The notes under the pieces are model-generated. The model searched no databases. It worked only from the letters and a program-made list of their open reading frames with translations, and had not been told where the DNA came from. DNA of 64,000 nt. Source: Jacaranda mimosifolia (lineage: Eukaryota > Streptophyta > Magnoliopsida > Lamiales > Bignoniaceae). Position numbers and translations under genes: made by a program. Positions 26,958-39,361 of this stretch are shown here, one piece after another. The stretch is taken from the NCBI GenBank assembly GCA_018894105.1, contig CM032121.1, forward strand, positions 36,550,230 through 36,614,229, given 5' to 3'. Every line of letters begins with the position of its first letter. Position 1 is the first letter of the stretch.

Positions 26958-29900
26958 AATTGTTTGATGAATTTGATTTTTTGCAGAAATTAATTAATGA
27001 TGGTGAATGGAATTAAATGGGAAGGGTGGGGGTAGGGGTGGGGGTGAGCATGGTTTTTTTTTTTTTTTGTTGAGAAAACATTATAAATGATGAAGAGTAT
27101 CCTTTTACAATAATTCTATAAATCCAATTATCAAATTAAGAAGACCAGTCTTCCAATAAAATCAATAGAATACAAATATTAAATTAAAGAAGATGAAAGT
27201 ACAAACTTCACAAGACTATGATCAAGAGGCATACCGCACACATGAGGTGCACACAAAGACGCCTCTTCATGTCAAACACAAGACATTCCACATAATAAGG
27301 AAGACTTGATGCCACTGGATTACAATCCACTTGATGGTGGGGGTGGGGGGTTAAGGCTATTAGGTTGTGTTTTCTTTTCAGTTTTTAAAAATTTTAAAAT
27401 GTGAAAAAGTAGTTATTGATATTTGTTTTAGAAGTAAAAATCATTTGAGTAATTTATTAGAAAACATTGAGTAGTTTAGGTTTAAAGATGAAATTTTATT
27501 TATTCTTTAAATTTTTATACATAAAAGATGTATTATATATATTATATCGGAGTGATAAGTGAATATTTTATCTCAAATTTAATTTGATTTTAATGGGTAT
27601 GATAATAGAAAAGGTAGGGATGTGTAGGAAGAAATAATTACAACAAAAATAAGTGATATTTTTAATAAAAATATATAAAAATTGAAACACCCAATCCACT
27701 TTGCTCCCTCATCAATCTAAAATACCAAAATAATCGTTTATTGAAATAACTGAAACTGTAACGTTGTTGTTGCAACTATTTTACTGATAAATCGTCTTTT
27801 AATATTTTTGATTATTAGATAATGCAAAATTACCAAAAGACTAGAAAGCCCTTGCGATGGATCTTTATGCTTGACTTTAATCAAGTAATTATCATAATAA
27901 TTTCCTCATATATTTAGTTGTTACCCTGCCGGATTTTATTTATTTTTTTATAATTTTAAATTCGACTTAAAATAAAATTTGATAGATTTGTTTAAGGATC
28001 AAATTGGCAGTATATATGTACAAAATATGTTCTCGAAATATGATAAATAATTACTTAAATAACATTGAATAAAAAGAATACTTGTCAATCTTCAAAACTT
28101 TGAAGCTGGTCAAAGAGACCAATATAATTAATCATTAATTATTATTTTAATGTAATTATATAATCATCATTTCTAAATAAAGGTATACCTTCCTACAAAT
28201 CGATTGAAAAACAAAAGGCTAAAAGTGATTTTGTGTATTTTTAAAAATAATAATAATTAGATTTTATTTGAATACTATTAATCAAAATGACTCCACGTTC
28301 AATTAAAAAATCGTACTTGAATTTGGGTCAATTAGCCAACCCGTCGAATTGAAAAAATAAATATATATATATATATATTTAAATGTAAGTCCAAATCGAA
28401 TCGAATTAAAATTTTATTATCAAATCACTAAATCCAACCACATACAATCCATTTAATAGAAGCGAACATTATTAAAAAAATAGGAAAAAAAAAAGTCATT
28501 ATCAGCACTAATTTAAACTTAAATTTCACTAATCATTTTATTTATCGATTAAATTGTCATTAGCGTCGCTAACGAACTAAATTATTATGAATTAGGTTGA
28601 ATTTTTTTTTTTAAGTTTTCGATAATTGCATCTAATGATCGTGTGCAAATGTTCTAATGTATTCTAAGATTGTTCTATGCAACTCATAGAAAAGAATAAA
28701 ATAAAATAAAATATTGACCACTTTTTTTGTTTAAAAATCAATGCTTTCTAATATTGGAAAGAATTTAAGAGAGAACGTCTCTTTTGTTGAATTTGTATAA
28801 GTAAAAAAGAAACGTTCCTCAATTAACATATTATTGTAAGAGTGGTCAATTGACCTAATAACATTTTTTTGACATTTATATGTATGAGATACAATATTAA
28901 AATTTTATTGAATTTATAATATATGTATGTGTATAATTAAAAATATTACCGTAATATTGCTTTTAAGATGTGCATTTTGATAGATTGCTTTCTATAGTAT
29001 ACTTGTACCATTTTACTAACTTTATTTTTATTTTTAGTTGATAATTTCGTAAATGAAAATTTGTTTTCGTCGCTAGTAATATGAAATCTTAAAAAATTAT
29101 ATTTTCTATGATTAATGACAAAATACTTTTTCTTTTTGGAATATATAATTAAATGAATATCGTTTTCAAGAGATGATCTTGATAACAATATTGAAAGTGT
29201 GGTTTTATAAAATATGAAAAAGAATAGTTTTTATTGCTCGAGCTAATAATATCCTTACATTTCAAGGCCTCGATCTTTTTCTGTGCGCGTCAAGTTCAAC
29301 TTGATATTAATTTCGAATGTAATTTATTATTTAAAATATCTGCAACATATGCCAGGCAACATTCTATTAAACCATACATGCATAATATAAAAGTTCCATA
29401 TAAATACATTTTTATATATATTTCAAATCACAAATGAACAAAGATACGCTTTCTATTGTTTCGAGCAATTTGAGAACAATTTTTAAATCCAAAAACCTTA
29501 ATTGTTTCAAGTTTTTGAAGTTCTTTTCCGAACATATCTATCGAACTTTACCCTATCACTTCAAATTTTGGTTGAACATCCTCGACAGCTCTACATTCAA
29601 TGGATGGACTAAGATTTATTAACATAATTATATGAACTTCAAATAAACTAACTTTAATAAAATTTATTGAATGATTCCATATTAAATGGAGCCCACCTCT
29701 AAAGAGGAATGACAAGACTATCATGTGGTTTCCTACGATGCCTTATTCGAACAATAACTTATAGATAGTTCAACAATAGCATCAGAAATTTCCTAAAATA
29801 AAATGTAATATAGTTTACCTTTTACTTATCAAAAACAACATGGAAAAAACAAGTCCAAAGAATATAACCTTGGAAAAGACATATATTTTTTCCCACGTAG

Positions 29901-29986
29901 AATTTCAGTTAATATTTTTCTAGAGTGACGTCTTATGTGCGCAAGACTTTAAAAAGTTCTACATAAATAGGATTAGGCCACATCAC
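26958..29986. repeat. Tandem segmental duplication, unit 1
   Basis: Starts at TTGTTTGATGAATTTGATT just 67 bp after the carboxypeptidase stop codon, and is collinear with unit 2 along its length. Paired landmarks include AATTAATTAATGATGGTGAA (26991 and 30021), GAAACACCCAATCCA (27682 and 32152), TATAATCATCATTTCTAAA (28160 and 32740), and GAAATTTCCTAAAAT near the ends (about 29785 and 34690). The unit ends at TAGGCCACATCAC. It contains no coding sequence. It has a 280-bp retroposon-like insertion not found in unit 2. Confidence 0.9.
27054..27336 (-). mobile_element. Retroposon-like insertion with A tail (SINE or LINE 3' end)
   Basis: Present in unit 1 and absent from the matching place in unit 2. 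Read on the minus strand it ends in an A run of about 15 (T run at 27054-27068). Both flanks carry the same G-rich word GGTGGGGGTG, which may be a target duplication. No tRNA-like promoter boxes were recognised, so a truncated LINE end is as likely as a SINE. Confidence 0.5.
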
Positions 29987-30063
29987 AAAATTTGTTTGAT
30001 GGATTTGATTATTTGCAGCAATTAATTAATGATGGTGAATGGAATTAAATGGGGGTGGGGGTA

Positions 30064-30906
30064 GGACTATTTGATTTTGTTTTCTTTTCAAATTTCAGTT
30101 TTCAATATTTTTAAAATGTGAAAAAAAAAACTAGTCATTGAATTTTGTTTAAAAATAAAAAAGTTTTTGCATAATTTGTTTGAGAAAATTGAGTAATTTA
30201 GGTTTAAAGATGACAAATTATTCAAGTCTATATTTATATACATAAAAAACGTATTATGTATATTTCTTTTGGGATACTGAGTGAATATCTTATGCCAAAT
30301 ATAATTTAATTTTAATTGGTATGATAATAGAATGATGGGATATGGAAAAGGAATTAAAAATAAAAAGAAGTGGTATTTTTATGAAATATATAAAAAGTAT
30401 TTTCTAATATTCACTACAAGAAAAAGATAAATTAGTGACAAAATAATAAGTAACAATGCAAAAGTTGTCATTATTTATGTATATTAAGTTACAAAAATTT
30501 AGTTCTGTTACCTTAATTATTTTTACAAACTAAATAATAACAAAAATAGTGTTAAAGTTGTCATCGTAAACAATTAGTAACACACTTATGGTGACAATGA
30601 AAATATTGTCACAAATTGTCGCTAAGTTGTCACCATATAGGTGTTACTAAATATTAATGGTGACAATTTAAAATATTAATTTTTATCACTATTGAGTCAT
30701 GTGGTGGCAAGATAAAAATTCTTGTCACTTAAAAATTGGTTATTAGTGAGAAGATTAAAGTTATTGTCACTCAACACATGTTATTAGTGACAAATTTTAC
30801 TTTAAAACCTATTATTTTGTCACTAATGTTATAATTTTTTTTTTTTTAGTGATCAAACTTGTAAAAAATGAAAAGATGGCACTTAGAAGCACAAACAAAC
30901 AGGGTC
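30064..30906. mobile_element. MITE (family D), split by a CACTA-like element
   Basis: Begins near GACTATTTGATTTTGTTTTC, shared with the unit 1 copy at about 27360, and ends GCACAAACAAACAGGGTC before TTA (30907-30909). The CACTA-like element at 30412-30851 lies inside it. The left flank TTA is lost. Confidence 0.6.
30412..30851. mobile_element. CACTA-like (En/Spm) non-autonomous element
   Basis: Begins CACTACAAGAAAAAGATAAA, the classic plant CACTA terminus, and ends in TTTTTTTAGTG. The flanks ATT and ATC agree at 2 of 3 bases, matching the 3-bp duplication expected. The inside consists of repeated words such as TTAGTGACAA, TAGTAACA and TTGTCAC in both orientations, as in the subterminal repeats of these elements. 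440 bp, no transposase. Confidence 0.8.
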
Positions 30907-30909
30907 TTA

Positions 30910-31310
30910 CAGCTCGTTTGTTTTCATTTTCAAGCCCTATTTTCATTTTCATTTGGGAATAAAAATTGGAAATAAACACTTTCGTACAATTTTTTTTATA
31001 GAAAAAGTACACATTTTCTTCTCAAAACCCTTTCTAAACCTACCTTATCATCATCTTATCACACAATCAAATTTAAATTTAATTTGACATAAAGTACTCA
31101 CTAGTATTTTTAAATTAATAAAATATACATATATTTTTAAAAAATAAATTTTGTTAAACATAAAAAAATATAAATTAACCTATTTTTCAATCATATAGCC
31201 TATTTTAATCATTACTTTCCAACATTTTATCTAAATACATTTCAATTTCAATTTTATAACTAACTTTCCAACTTTTGGAAATGCTTTCGAAAATAAAACC
31301 AAACGAGTTG
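30910..31310. mobile_element. MITE (family D relative, inverted)
   Basis: Left end CAGCTCGTTTGTTTTCATTT; reverse complement of the right end CAACTCGTTTGGTTTTATTT. TTA on both sides (30907-30909 and 31311-31313). The TTA at the left is shared with the preceding MITE. Confidence 0.82.
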
Positions 31311-31346
31311 TTAGTTGTTGGAAATGGAAATATTTCGCTTGTGTTA

Positions 31347-31777
31347 AGGGCTTGTTTGTTTATATTTTGGAGCATTTTGCCAAAATATTTTCGCAAAATA
31401 ATTTTTGGGCAGTGGAGTTGAAAATATGATGGTTGTTTATTTATATTTTAGTGGTAGGTGGAGTATATTTTAGGAGAAAATTATTTATTTAGTTGTGTTT
31501 TGAAAGGGCATAAGATATCGCATTACTAACTTTTTTGTTGGGTTTGTAGGATAAAATTGATATTATAAAATTATTTATGTATATGTATATATAAATTCAG
31601 TAGTGAGGACAAAAAATGAAAGGGCTAGACATTGGGGAATTGATAGGAAATGAATTGTGAGGGTATTTTGAGCTTTTTTGAATGTATCTTGAGAGTCGGG
31701 TTGGAGAATGCATATGATTTATTTGTTTGCATTTTGAAAGTTGGAAAACAAACTGAAAGTTGATAACCAAACAAGGC
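31347..31777. mobile_element. MITE (family A), intact copy
   Basis: Left end AGGGCTTGTTTGTTTATATT; right end CCAAACAAGGC; TTA on both sides (31344-31346 and 31778-31780). Collinear with the copia-split copy at 9355-14939; it serves as the empty-site reference for that insertion. Confidence 0.85.
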
Positions 31778-34700
31778 TTAAACTTAAAAGATATTGGTGT
31801 TGATTAGGGCTATATCTTCGAACTCATCTTGTTTTTGGATAAATATAGTAAAACTTAAGCCATGTTTACCTCAAGTTTTGGACACTATGACGCCTTAATC
31901 TTGCAGTATGTCTTATCATTAATTGTTAATTTGATATTAATCCCACTATATATAGGCTGGAAATTTGAAATTAGGATTAATTTGAGTAAGGAGAATGTCG
32001 GAGAAAATAATTTTCTCCTGAAATCCCACTATATTTGGACTTTAGATTTTAATAAAAAAGTATTGAATTTTTTCTTCACTGAATTCCTTCACTTAAAAGA
32101 AATATTTATTTCATTTATGTCACATTGCCCCTTAAACTATCACTAAAAATTGAAACACCCAATCCATCCCTTACTTCCCCATCAATCTAAAATGCCAAAA
32201 TAATTGTTTATTGAAATAATTGAAACTATAGCGTTTTTATTGTTGTTGCAACTATTTTACGAATAACTCTTTATCTTTCAATATTTTTAATTATTTTATT
32301 ATAAATTAAGACCGATAATGAGAACTTTTTCAGCTTGGAGTAATTTCTTTGGATGTGACCAAACTCGACACCCACTCAAGACTTGCATATTTTTTAGAAA
32401 TTTATCGCTAGTCCCTTTATTTATTTATTTATTTTTGAATTCTCTCAGCCTTCAAAAGCCAATCTGACCATCTTTATGCTTGACTTTGACTGCTAAATAG
32501 TCAAGTTATCATAATAATTTCCTCATTTAGTTGTGATTGTGCTTGATTTTATTTATTTATTTTATAATTTTAAATTTGACATAAAAATAAAATTTGAAGT
32601 ATATATTTACAAAATATGTCCTCAAAATATGCTAAATAATTACTTAAATAACATTGGAATACTTGTCAATCTTCCAAACTTCAAAGCTGGTCAAATAGGC
32701 CAACATAATTAATCAATAGTTATTATTTTAATGTAATTATATAATCATCATTTCTAAAGAAAGGTACACCTTCTTGTCAGATCAATGAAAAAGCAAAAAA
32801 TTAAAGGTGGTTTTCTTATTTTATTATCAACTTTAAAAATAATTTGATTTGAATACTATTGAAATGACTGGACATCCAATTCAAAAAAGCATACTTTAAT
32901 TTGGGTCAATTAGCCGACCCGTTGAATTGGAAAAAATAGTCCATTTAAAACTTTTTTCATATCGAATCGAATTAAAAAATTTATTATCAAATTCATCGAA
33001 TCAGACCACATACAAAACATTTAACAGAAACGAACATTATTTAAAAATTAAAAAAGTCATTATCAGCATGAACTTAAGCTTAAGTTTCATTAATCCTTTT
33101 ACTTATTGATTGAACTGTCATTAGCATCACTAACGAACTAATTAATGATGAATAGGTTGAATTTTTTAAGGTTTTGATAATTGCAACCAATAATCGTGTC
33201 CAGATGTCCTAATGTATTCTTAGGTTGTTCTAAAGTCTAAACCTTGACCACTTTATTTGTGGAAAAATCAATGCTTTCGAATATTTGAAAGAATTTGAGA
33301 GAGAATGTCTCTTTGGTTGAATTTGTACAAGTAAAATAGAAATGTTTATCAATTAACAAGCCAGAATAAGAGTAGTCAATTAATTTAATAACTTTCTCAC
33401 ACTTATATATATATATATATATATGTAAAGTATAATATTTGAATTTTAATGAATTTATAAGGTATAAGTGCGTATGACTAAAAAAAATTACCATAATATT
33501 ACTTTTTAAGATGTGCAATTTGAGATATTGCTTTCTATATTATACTTATGTAATTTTTTTTTATTGATCATTTCGTAAATGAAAATTTGTCTTTATCACT
33601 AGTAATACAAAATCGTAACACATCACGTTTGTTATGATTAATGATAAAATACATTTTGTTTATGGAAGTTATAATTAAATAAATATCTTTTTCAGGGGAC
33701 AATCTTGATTGCAATATTGAAAGTGTGATATGATAAAATATGGAAGAGGATAGTTCTATTGCATAGGCTACAACTTGATATTTATACTCCTATATTTCAG
33801 GGCTCTTGTCAAATATTTAATTAATTGAACGGCATTGCTCTTACACTTATATGCATAAAGTTTGGGATTTTAATTCTAATAAATTTTAATAAATTTATTT
33901 TTCCTCAAAAAAAAATCTAATAAATTTAGAAAATGTGCGTGTGTTGATTAAGGACAAAAAAAAAAATATTTCAAGGCTTTCATCATTTTCGTGGGGGTCA
34001 AATTTGACTTAATTTTAATTCCAATTTAATTCACCATTTAAGATATTTATAACATACACAAGGCATTATCCTACTAAACCACATATACAGGATATGAAAA
34101 AAGGTCCCTATTGAGACGCTCATATGTACAAAATTATTCTATATATATATATATATTCTGAGCATATTGACAATGACTTTTAAATTCCACAACCTCTGTT
34201 ACTTAAAAGTTCTTAAGAATTTTTCTTGGACATCTCTAACAACCTTAACTCTGTTACTTAATTCAATTTTTTGTTAGAACACCCCTACATTTAATGGATG
34301 GAATAAGGTTTGTTAACCTAATTATGTGGACTTTAAATAGACTAATTTCAAGAAAACTTACTGAATGATTTTAGATTAAAGTGGAAACTTTAAGTTAATA
34401 TAATCAGTTATTTATTCAAAAAATTACAAAGTTAAATATATTTATAGTAATATGTGACTCATCAACCTGTATAATGGAACAATAAGATTATCAAATCAAT
34501 TTAAACCCCTTGTTTCATTTCTTATTCTATATTTTATTAAATATTTTCTTATAAAAATAATTAATTATATTTGATGTAAATACAATAAATTAAAATAAAA
34601 ATGGAATAAAGGATTCCAACTGCTATAAGATGGGATCCTACTTTGCACTCTTGGAACAATTAAGTTATAGATAGATCAACAATAACATCAGAAATTTCCT

Positions 34701-34942
34701 AAAATCAAATGTAATGTAGTTGACCTTTTACTTATCAAAAACAACATAGAAAAACTAACTCCAAAGAATATAACCTCGGAAAAAACTTCTTTTTACAATG
34801 CTGAGCGTGCACGTATATTGCACTGTATACTTTCGACGCACCTCCCCCACGTAGAATTTCAGTCAATATTTTTCTAGGGTGATGTCTTATGTGTATACAA
34901 AACTTTAAAAAGTCGTACATAAATGGGATTAGGCCACATCAC

Positions 34943-35815
34943 TACCGTTAGAAAATAGAAAGTTCCACGCCAATCAATGGCTAATCTCATGTAATAATAA
35001 CTAAATCTTGCTGTAAACCACTCTGTCTTTTACCTCTGCCAAGAAAAAAGGACTACGGCAGCCAAGAATTGAATTTGACTGTCCCATCAAGCAAGAGTAT
35101 TTTAATATTTTCTACGGGAGACTGTGGAGCAATCAAAAACTTAAAAAAAGGCCCAAGAAACAGAAGCCACGAGGCAGCTGCTGAGAATTTGTAGAGTAGT
35201 TATAACTTATAGGCAACAAAGATTTGGGATTTTTTTCTTTCTTTTGCTTGAGAATTACAACAAGGCAAGATCCAAGTAAAGATCAGCCATTAATACAGGC
35301 TTTTCAGCTTCACAGATCATTACTCAATAGAGGGTCAGTTATAATTTTTCTCTCTTTTTGTTATTCTTCCCTTTTCTTTTTCTGATATATCTTTGTCTCC
35401 AGATAGCTAGCTGCTAAGAGATACGTTGCCCTTTTCATTTCTTACAGTAAAGATTTGTGGGAATCTTGAACTTCTCTGGGTTCTTGCTCTTGGAGGCATA
35501 GTTGTGATACTTCTGAGAGTGTCAATATATTGCTATTTTCTTGGATTGATCAAAATTTTGATCTTGTGCAAGCATTTTTGCTATTAGCCCTTTACAAGTT
35601 TTGGGCTGGAAGTCGTAGATCTTCATTATTGTTGCCTTGTGAATAGTTTTTCTGGTACTGAGGAGCCATACTGAATTGGTGGGTTCTGCTATTTGTGCAG
35701 TTTGTGGGATTGTTTAAGGGTTTGGGTATTTGGGGATATTATAATCACTGTTAATCATTTGAAAAGTTTATCTTTAGTAATATTGTAAACTGTTCTTAAA
35801 TTAGGGTTCTATGAT
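34943..35815 (+). promoter_or_regulatory. Upstream region and probable leader of the EXO70 gene
   Basis: The sequence becomes less AT-rich from about 35040, and a T/C-rich leader-like stretch runs through 35220-35460. No single core promoter element stands out. Several short upstream ATGs occur if the whole stretch is transcribed; a leader intron is possible but no pair of sites is compelling. Confidence 0.4.
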
Positions 35816-37810
35816 ATGGGAGACTGTACAGCTACGCCCTCTGTGATGGAAGCAGAAGAAGACTTGATTGCTGCAGCTCAGCATATTGTGAAAGCATTGG
35901 AAATAAGACAGAATTTCACAGATGATGCTAAGAAAATCTTGGCAAATCTTGGTTCACAATTGACCAATATAAGTAGATATAGTGAGAGCAGGGATGAAGA
36001 CCTTGAAGAAGATTTAGATGAGGGGCTTACTGAGATTGAGCAGCAGCTCAATAGGATTCAAGATAAGGTCATGGGTTGGGAGAAGGAGCAGTCTATGATA
36101 TGGGATTGTGGCCCTGATGAATCTTATGAGTATTTGAAAGCTGTCGATGAGGCTCGGAAATTGATTGAAATCTTGGAGAATAGGACCTCAAATGATAACA
36201 GTGAAGATACTACTTTGCTGTGTAAGGCTCATGATGTTCTTCAGACAGCAATGGCTAGGCTTGAAGAGGAGTTTAGGCACTTGCTTGTCCAAAACAGACA
36301 GCCTTTCGAGCTGGAGCATATGTCGTTTCGTTCTAGTGAGGAGGATATCATTGAGGCAGGCTCTGTTATTTCCTCTGGGGATGATTCGGTTGAAGATGTT
36401 GTCCAAAGAGACAGCATGGGACGAGCCTCAGAGGAATATTTCATTGAGCTGGTGCATCCGGACGTTATCCCGGACCTAAAAAGTATTGCAAATTTGATGT
36501 TTGATTCGAATTATGGCCGGGAATGTTCACAAGTATTTGTAAACAGCCAAAAGGATGCTCTGGATGACTGCCTTTTCATCCTTGAAGTTGAGAAATTAAG
36601 CATAGAAGATGTGTTGAGAATGGAATGGAATGCATTGAACTCCAAAATCAGGAGATGGATTCGAGCCATGAAGCTCTTCATTCGTGTTTATCTCGCGAGC
36701 GAAAAGATGTTGGCAGATCAGATCTTTGGAGATCTTGATTCTGTGAGTTCTGATTGTTTTGCTGAGTCGTCCAAAACTGCGATCTTCCAGCTTCTCAATT
36801 TCTGCGAAGCCATAGCCATTGGCCCCCGGCAACCGGAAAAGCTGATTCGGATTCTTGACATGTACGAGGTTCTTGCAGATCTCATCCCAGATATACTGTC
36901 TCTATACTCTGATGAAGCTGGATCTTGTGTTAGGACAGAATGCCAAGAAATCCTTAAGAGATTAGGAGATTGTGCTAAGGCAACCTTTCTTGAGTTTGAG
37001 AATGCTGTAGCCTCCAATGTCTCGGCCAACGCTTTTCCTGGCGGTGCTGTCCATCCCCTGACTAGATATGTTATGAACTACATCAAGACATTGATGGACT
37101 ATAGCAAAACTCTAGACGAGGTTTTGAAGGATGATCAAGACCATGACAGTCCCATTTTAATTTCCCCCGACGCAAGTCCAATCAGTACAGAGCAGAGCGC
37201 TACAGAAGCCAGCTCTGGCACCTGCAGTTCTCCGATGGCCATGCACTTCCGGTCCCTCATATCAATCCTTGAACACAACCTTGTTGATGAGAAATCTAAG
37301 TTATACAAGGACGAGTCGCTCCAGCAGGTTTTCTTGATGAACAACATTCATTACATGGCCGAGAAAGTTAAGAATTCCGAGCTTAGGACATTTGTTGGCG
37401 ATGATTGGATTAGGAAACGTAACTGGAAATTTCAGCAGCATGCAATGAATTACGAGAGAGCTACTTGGAGCTCGATTCTTGCATTATTAAGGGACGAGGG
37501 GATCCAAAATCCGGGTTCGAATTCCATATCAAGAACCATTCTCAAGGAGAGATTGCAGAGCTTTTATCTTTCATTCGAGGAGGTTTACAAGAGCCAGACA
37601 GGATGGTCCATCCCAGATTGTCAGCTTCGTGAAGATCTTAGGATCTCGACGTCCCTCAAGGTAATCCAGGCTTATCGGACTTTTGTTGGACGACACAATA
37701 ATCATATTAGTGAAAAGCATATCAAGTATACGGCTGATGATTTAGAAGATTATCTTTTGGATCTTTTCGAGGGATCCCAGAAATCCTTACATGGAGGCCA
37801 CAAGAAATGA
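35816..37810 (+). CDS. EXO70: EXO70 family exocyst subunit
   Basis: Intact intronless gene of 664 codons. Most plant EXO70 genes outside the EXO70A group lack introns, so this fits. The N-terminal part (about 1-150) is acidic and helical, with a likely coiled coil around DLEEDLDEGLTEIEQQL. The Exo70 C-terminal domain fills about 260-645 and shows family landmarks: HPLTRYVMNYIKTLMDYSKT, SKLYKDESLQQVFLMNN, GDDWIRKRNWKFQQHAMNYE, LREDLRISTSLKVIQAYRTF and KHIKYTADDLEDYLLDLF. A Ser/Thr/Pro-rich insert (about 445-475) divides the domain. EXO70 binds phosphoinositides at the plasma membrane and tethers secretory vesicles as part of the exocyst. It is not from the EXO70A1 group; the D/E-like subgroup is my guess. 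The start is the first ATG of the frame; a second in-frame Met lies at codon 11. Confidence 0.96.
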   Translation: MGDCTATPSVMEAEEDLIAAAQHIVKALEIRQNFTDDAKKILANLGSQLTNISRYSESRDEDLEEDLDEGLTEIEQQLNRIQDKVMGWEKEQSMIWDCGPDESYEYLKAVDEARKLIEILENRTSNDNSEDTTLLCKAHDVLQTAMARLEEEFRHLLVQNRQPFELEHMSFRSSEEDIIEAGSVISSGDDSVEDVVQRDSMGRASEEYFIELVHPDVIPDLKSIANLMFDSNYGRECSQVFVNSQKDALDDCLFILEVEKLSIEDVLRMEWNALNSKIRRWIRAMKLFIRVYLASEKMLADQIFGDLDSVSSDCFAESSKTAIFQLLNFCEAIAIGPRQPEKLIRILDMYEVLADLIPDILSLYSDEAGSCVRTECQEILKRLGDCAKATFLEFENAVASNVSANAFPGGAVHPLTRYVMNYIKTLMDYSKTLDEVLKDDQDHDSPILISPDASPISTEQSATEASSGTCSSPMAMHFRSLISILEHNLVDEKSKLYKDESLQQVFLMNNIHYMAEKVKNSELRTFVGDDWIRKRNWKFQQHAMNYERATWSSILALLRDEGIQNPGSNSISRTILKERLQSFYLSFEEVYKSQTGWSIPDCQLREDLRISTSLKVIQAYRTFVGRHNNHISEKHIKYTADDLEDYLLDLFEGSQKSLHGGHKK

Positions 37811-38910
37811 TGATAAATATGATGTTGGAATTTAGATGAATGAAAGAACTCGACATATATTTAAGATTGTTTTCTTTCTTTTTCTTTCCATTCTTCATTG
37901 TCTTTTTTAACATTTTGTACTGTAATTTGTAAGAGTTCCAATTTTGGTCTTTATTTTACAATGCATATCTTGATAATAGAAGTTTGGAGTTTTGGGTACT
38001 GTACTGGCTGTGTTATCTTTCATTGTGATCAAATCCTTGTCTGAATGTTTACTCCTATGTATCATATCAGAAAACGAAGGATTTTAGATTCACAACACTA
38101 TTGATATTCATATCCAAAACTCCATAGATTTGAGATGTGTGAATGAGATAGCAACTCCAATTGCTAATAAAGTTGTTTTCATGATTGATTCGTATATAGT
38201 TTAATTAAGTGTAAATTCATAAACTAATCAGATCTGACAAACATAAATCCATAAAATATCAGTTATAAGATATTGATTAGCCCATGAAACTTTATAATTT
38301 ACTAGCAATTAGTGTACACTTGATGTATCTGAATTCCAACTATTAAAGTATAGTCGATGTGCATACATATATAAGGTACATGTATAAAAAAATTTAATAT
38401 AATTTTTATGTTGTCTAATAAATGCACATCTAATATCTCAAAATGATGGTATTTTTTATTGGATATGAAACTTTGCAAAACATCTTTCTCCGAATATTTT
38501 TTTCCTCACAAAGCTGGAGTATGAATTATGGTAGTACGAGGATAATAATGGAATAAAATAATTAGTAGTTACTTATATAATTATGAGAATTTAATATAAA
38601 AAGTAAGGATATTTTAGCTCAATCACTCAAAAATATATTAATAAGGCCCTCACGCTTTATTGATATTTGGAATCCTTCCCTCTCAAATGCTTCTCTCTGG
38701 CTTTCTACCGCACTCCCTCCCCTTCTGAATGTACATAGGTTTTAAGTTTCTCTTTTTCTTTCTTTTTTTTTTTTAAAAAAAAAAATTTGCCTATACTCTT
38801 TAAAAGATTTTAATATATAAAATTGAGATTTGTTGGTCGAGTGGTGTAATGACATTGTTTTTATATTTATGTACGTGAAAAATAAATAAATAAATTGGGA
38901 CCTCCTAGAG
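37811..38910. other. 3' region of EXO70 and AT-rich spacer
   Basis: A T-rich 3' untranslated region follows the stop codon; no canonical AATAAA signal was picked out with confidence. The rest is non-coding, with homopolymer T and A runs at 38763-38787. Confidence 0.55.
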
Positions 38911-39361
38911 TAGGGGTGCAAATGAGTCGAGCTTGGCAAAAATTGCAGGCTCGAGCTCGAGCTCGATGCACCTTCTTTTAAGGGCTCAAGCTTGAGCTCT
39001 AGTTAAGAAGAAAGAGCTCGAGCCCAATCGAGCTCGAGCTCAGCTCACTAAAATTTTTTTAAATCAAATTAAATATTAAATTATTAATATATATTTATTT
39101 AACAATAATTAATCAAATGTTAAATTAATAAAATAATTTAAATTATAATTATTAATATAATATATATTATTATTTAATATATATAAATAAAATATTTAAA
39201 AATAGAAAAAGACACATGAGCTTTTGAATAACTAAAATTGAGCTCGAGCTCGGCTCATGTTAAAACTCGAACTCGAGCTTGAAAAATTTGAGTTCAAGTC
39301 GAGCTATAATCGAACCGATTCATCGGACTCATGAGCCAACTCAACTCATCTTACACCCCTG
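38911..39361. mobile_element. hAT-like non-autonomous element with perfect 8-bp target duplication
   Basis: Flanked by TCCTAGAG on both sides (38903-38910 and 39362-39369), an exact 8-bp duplication as made by hAT transposases. The left end TAGGGGTGCAAATGAGTCGA and the reverse complement of the right end (CAGGGGTGTAAGATGAGTTG) match. Subterminal regions hold many GAGCTCGAG/GAGCTCGGCTC words in both orientations (about 38945-39050 and 39240-39300), and the middle is AT-rich. 451 bp, no coding capacity. Confidence 0.88.

Larger units (their letters stand above)
29987..34942. repeat. Tandem segmental duplication, unit 2
   Basis: Follows unit 1 head to tail: ...TAGGCCACATCAC at 29973-29985 is followed by TTGTTTGATGGATTTGATT at about 29992. 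Ends with the same TAGGCCACATCAC word at 34930-34942. It is 4.96 kb against 3.03 kb in unit 1. Most of the excess lies between about 30400 and 32145, where a CACTA-like element, two MITEs and a stretch of about 360 bp interrupt collinearity. No gene is seen. Confidence 0.9.

Noticed and set aside
31862..32146. 94-codon frame in unit 2 of the duplication
   Set aside because: AT-driven composition, no homology recognised, and lies in DNA absent from unit 1; not supportable as a gene.
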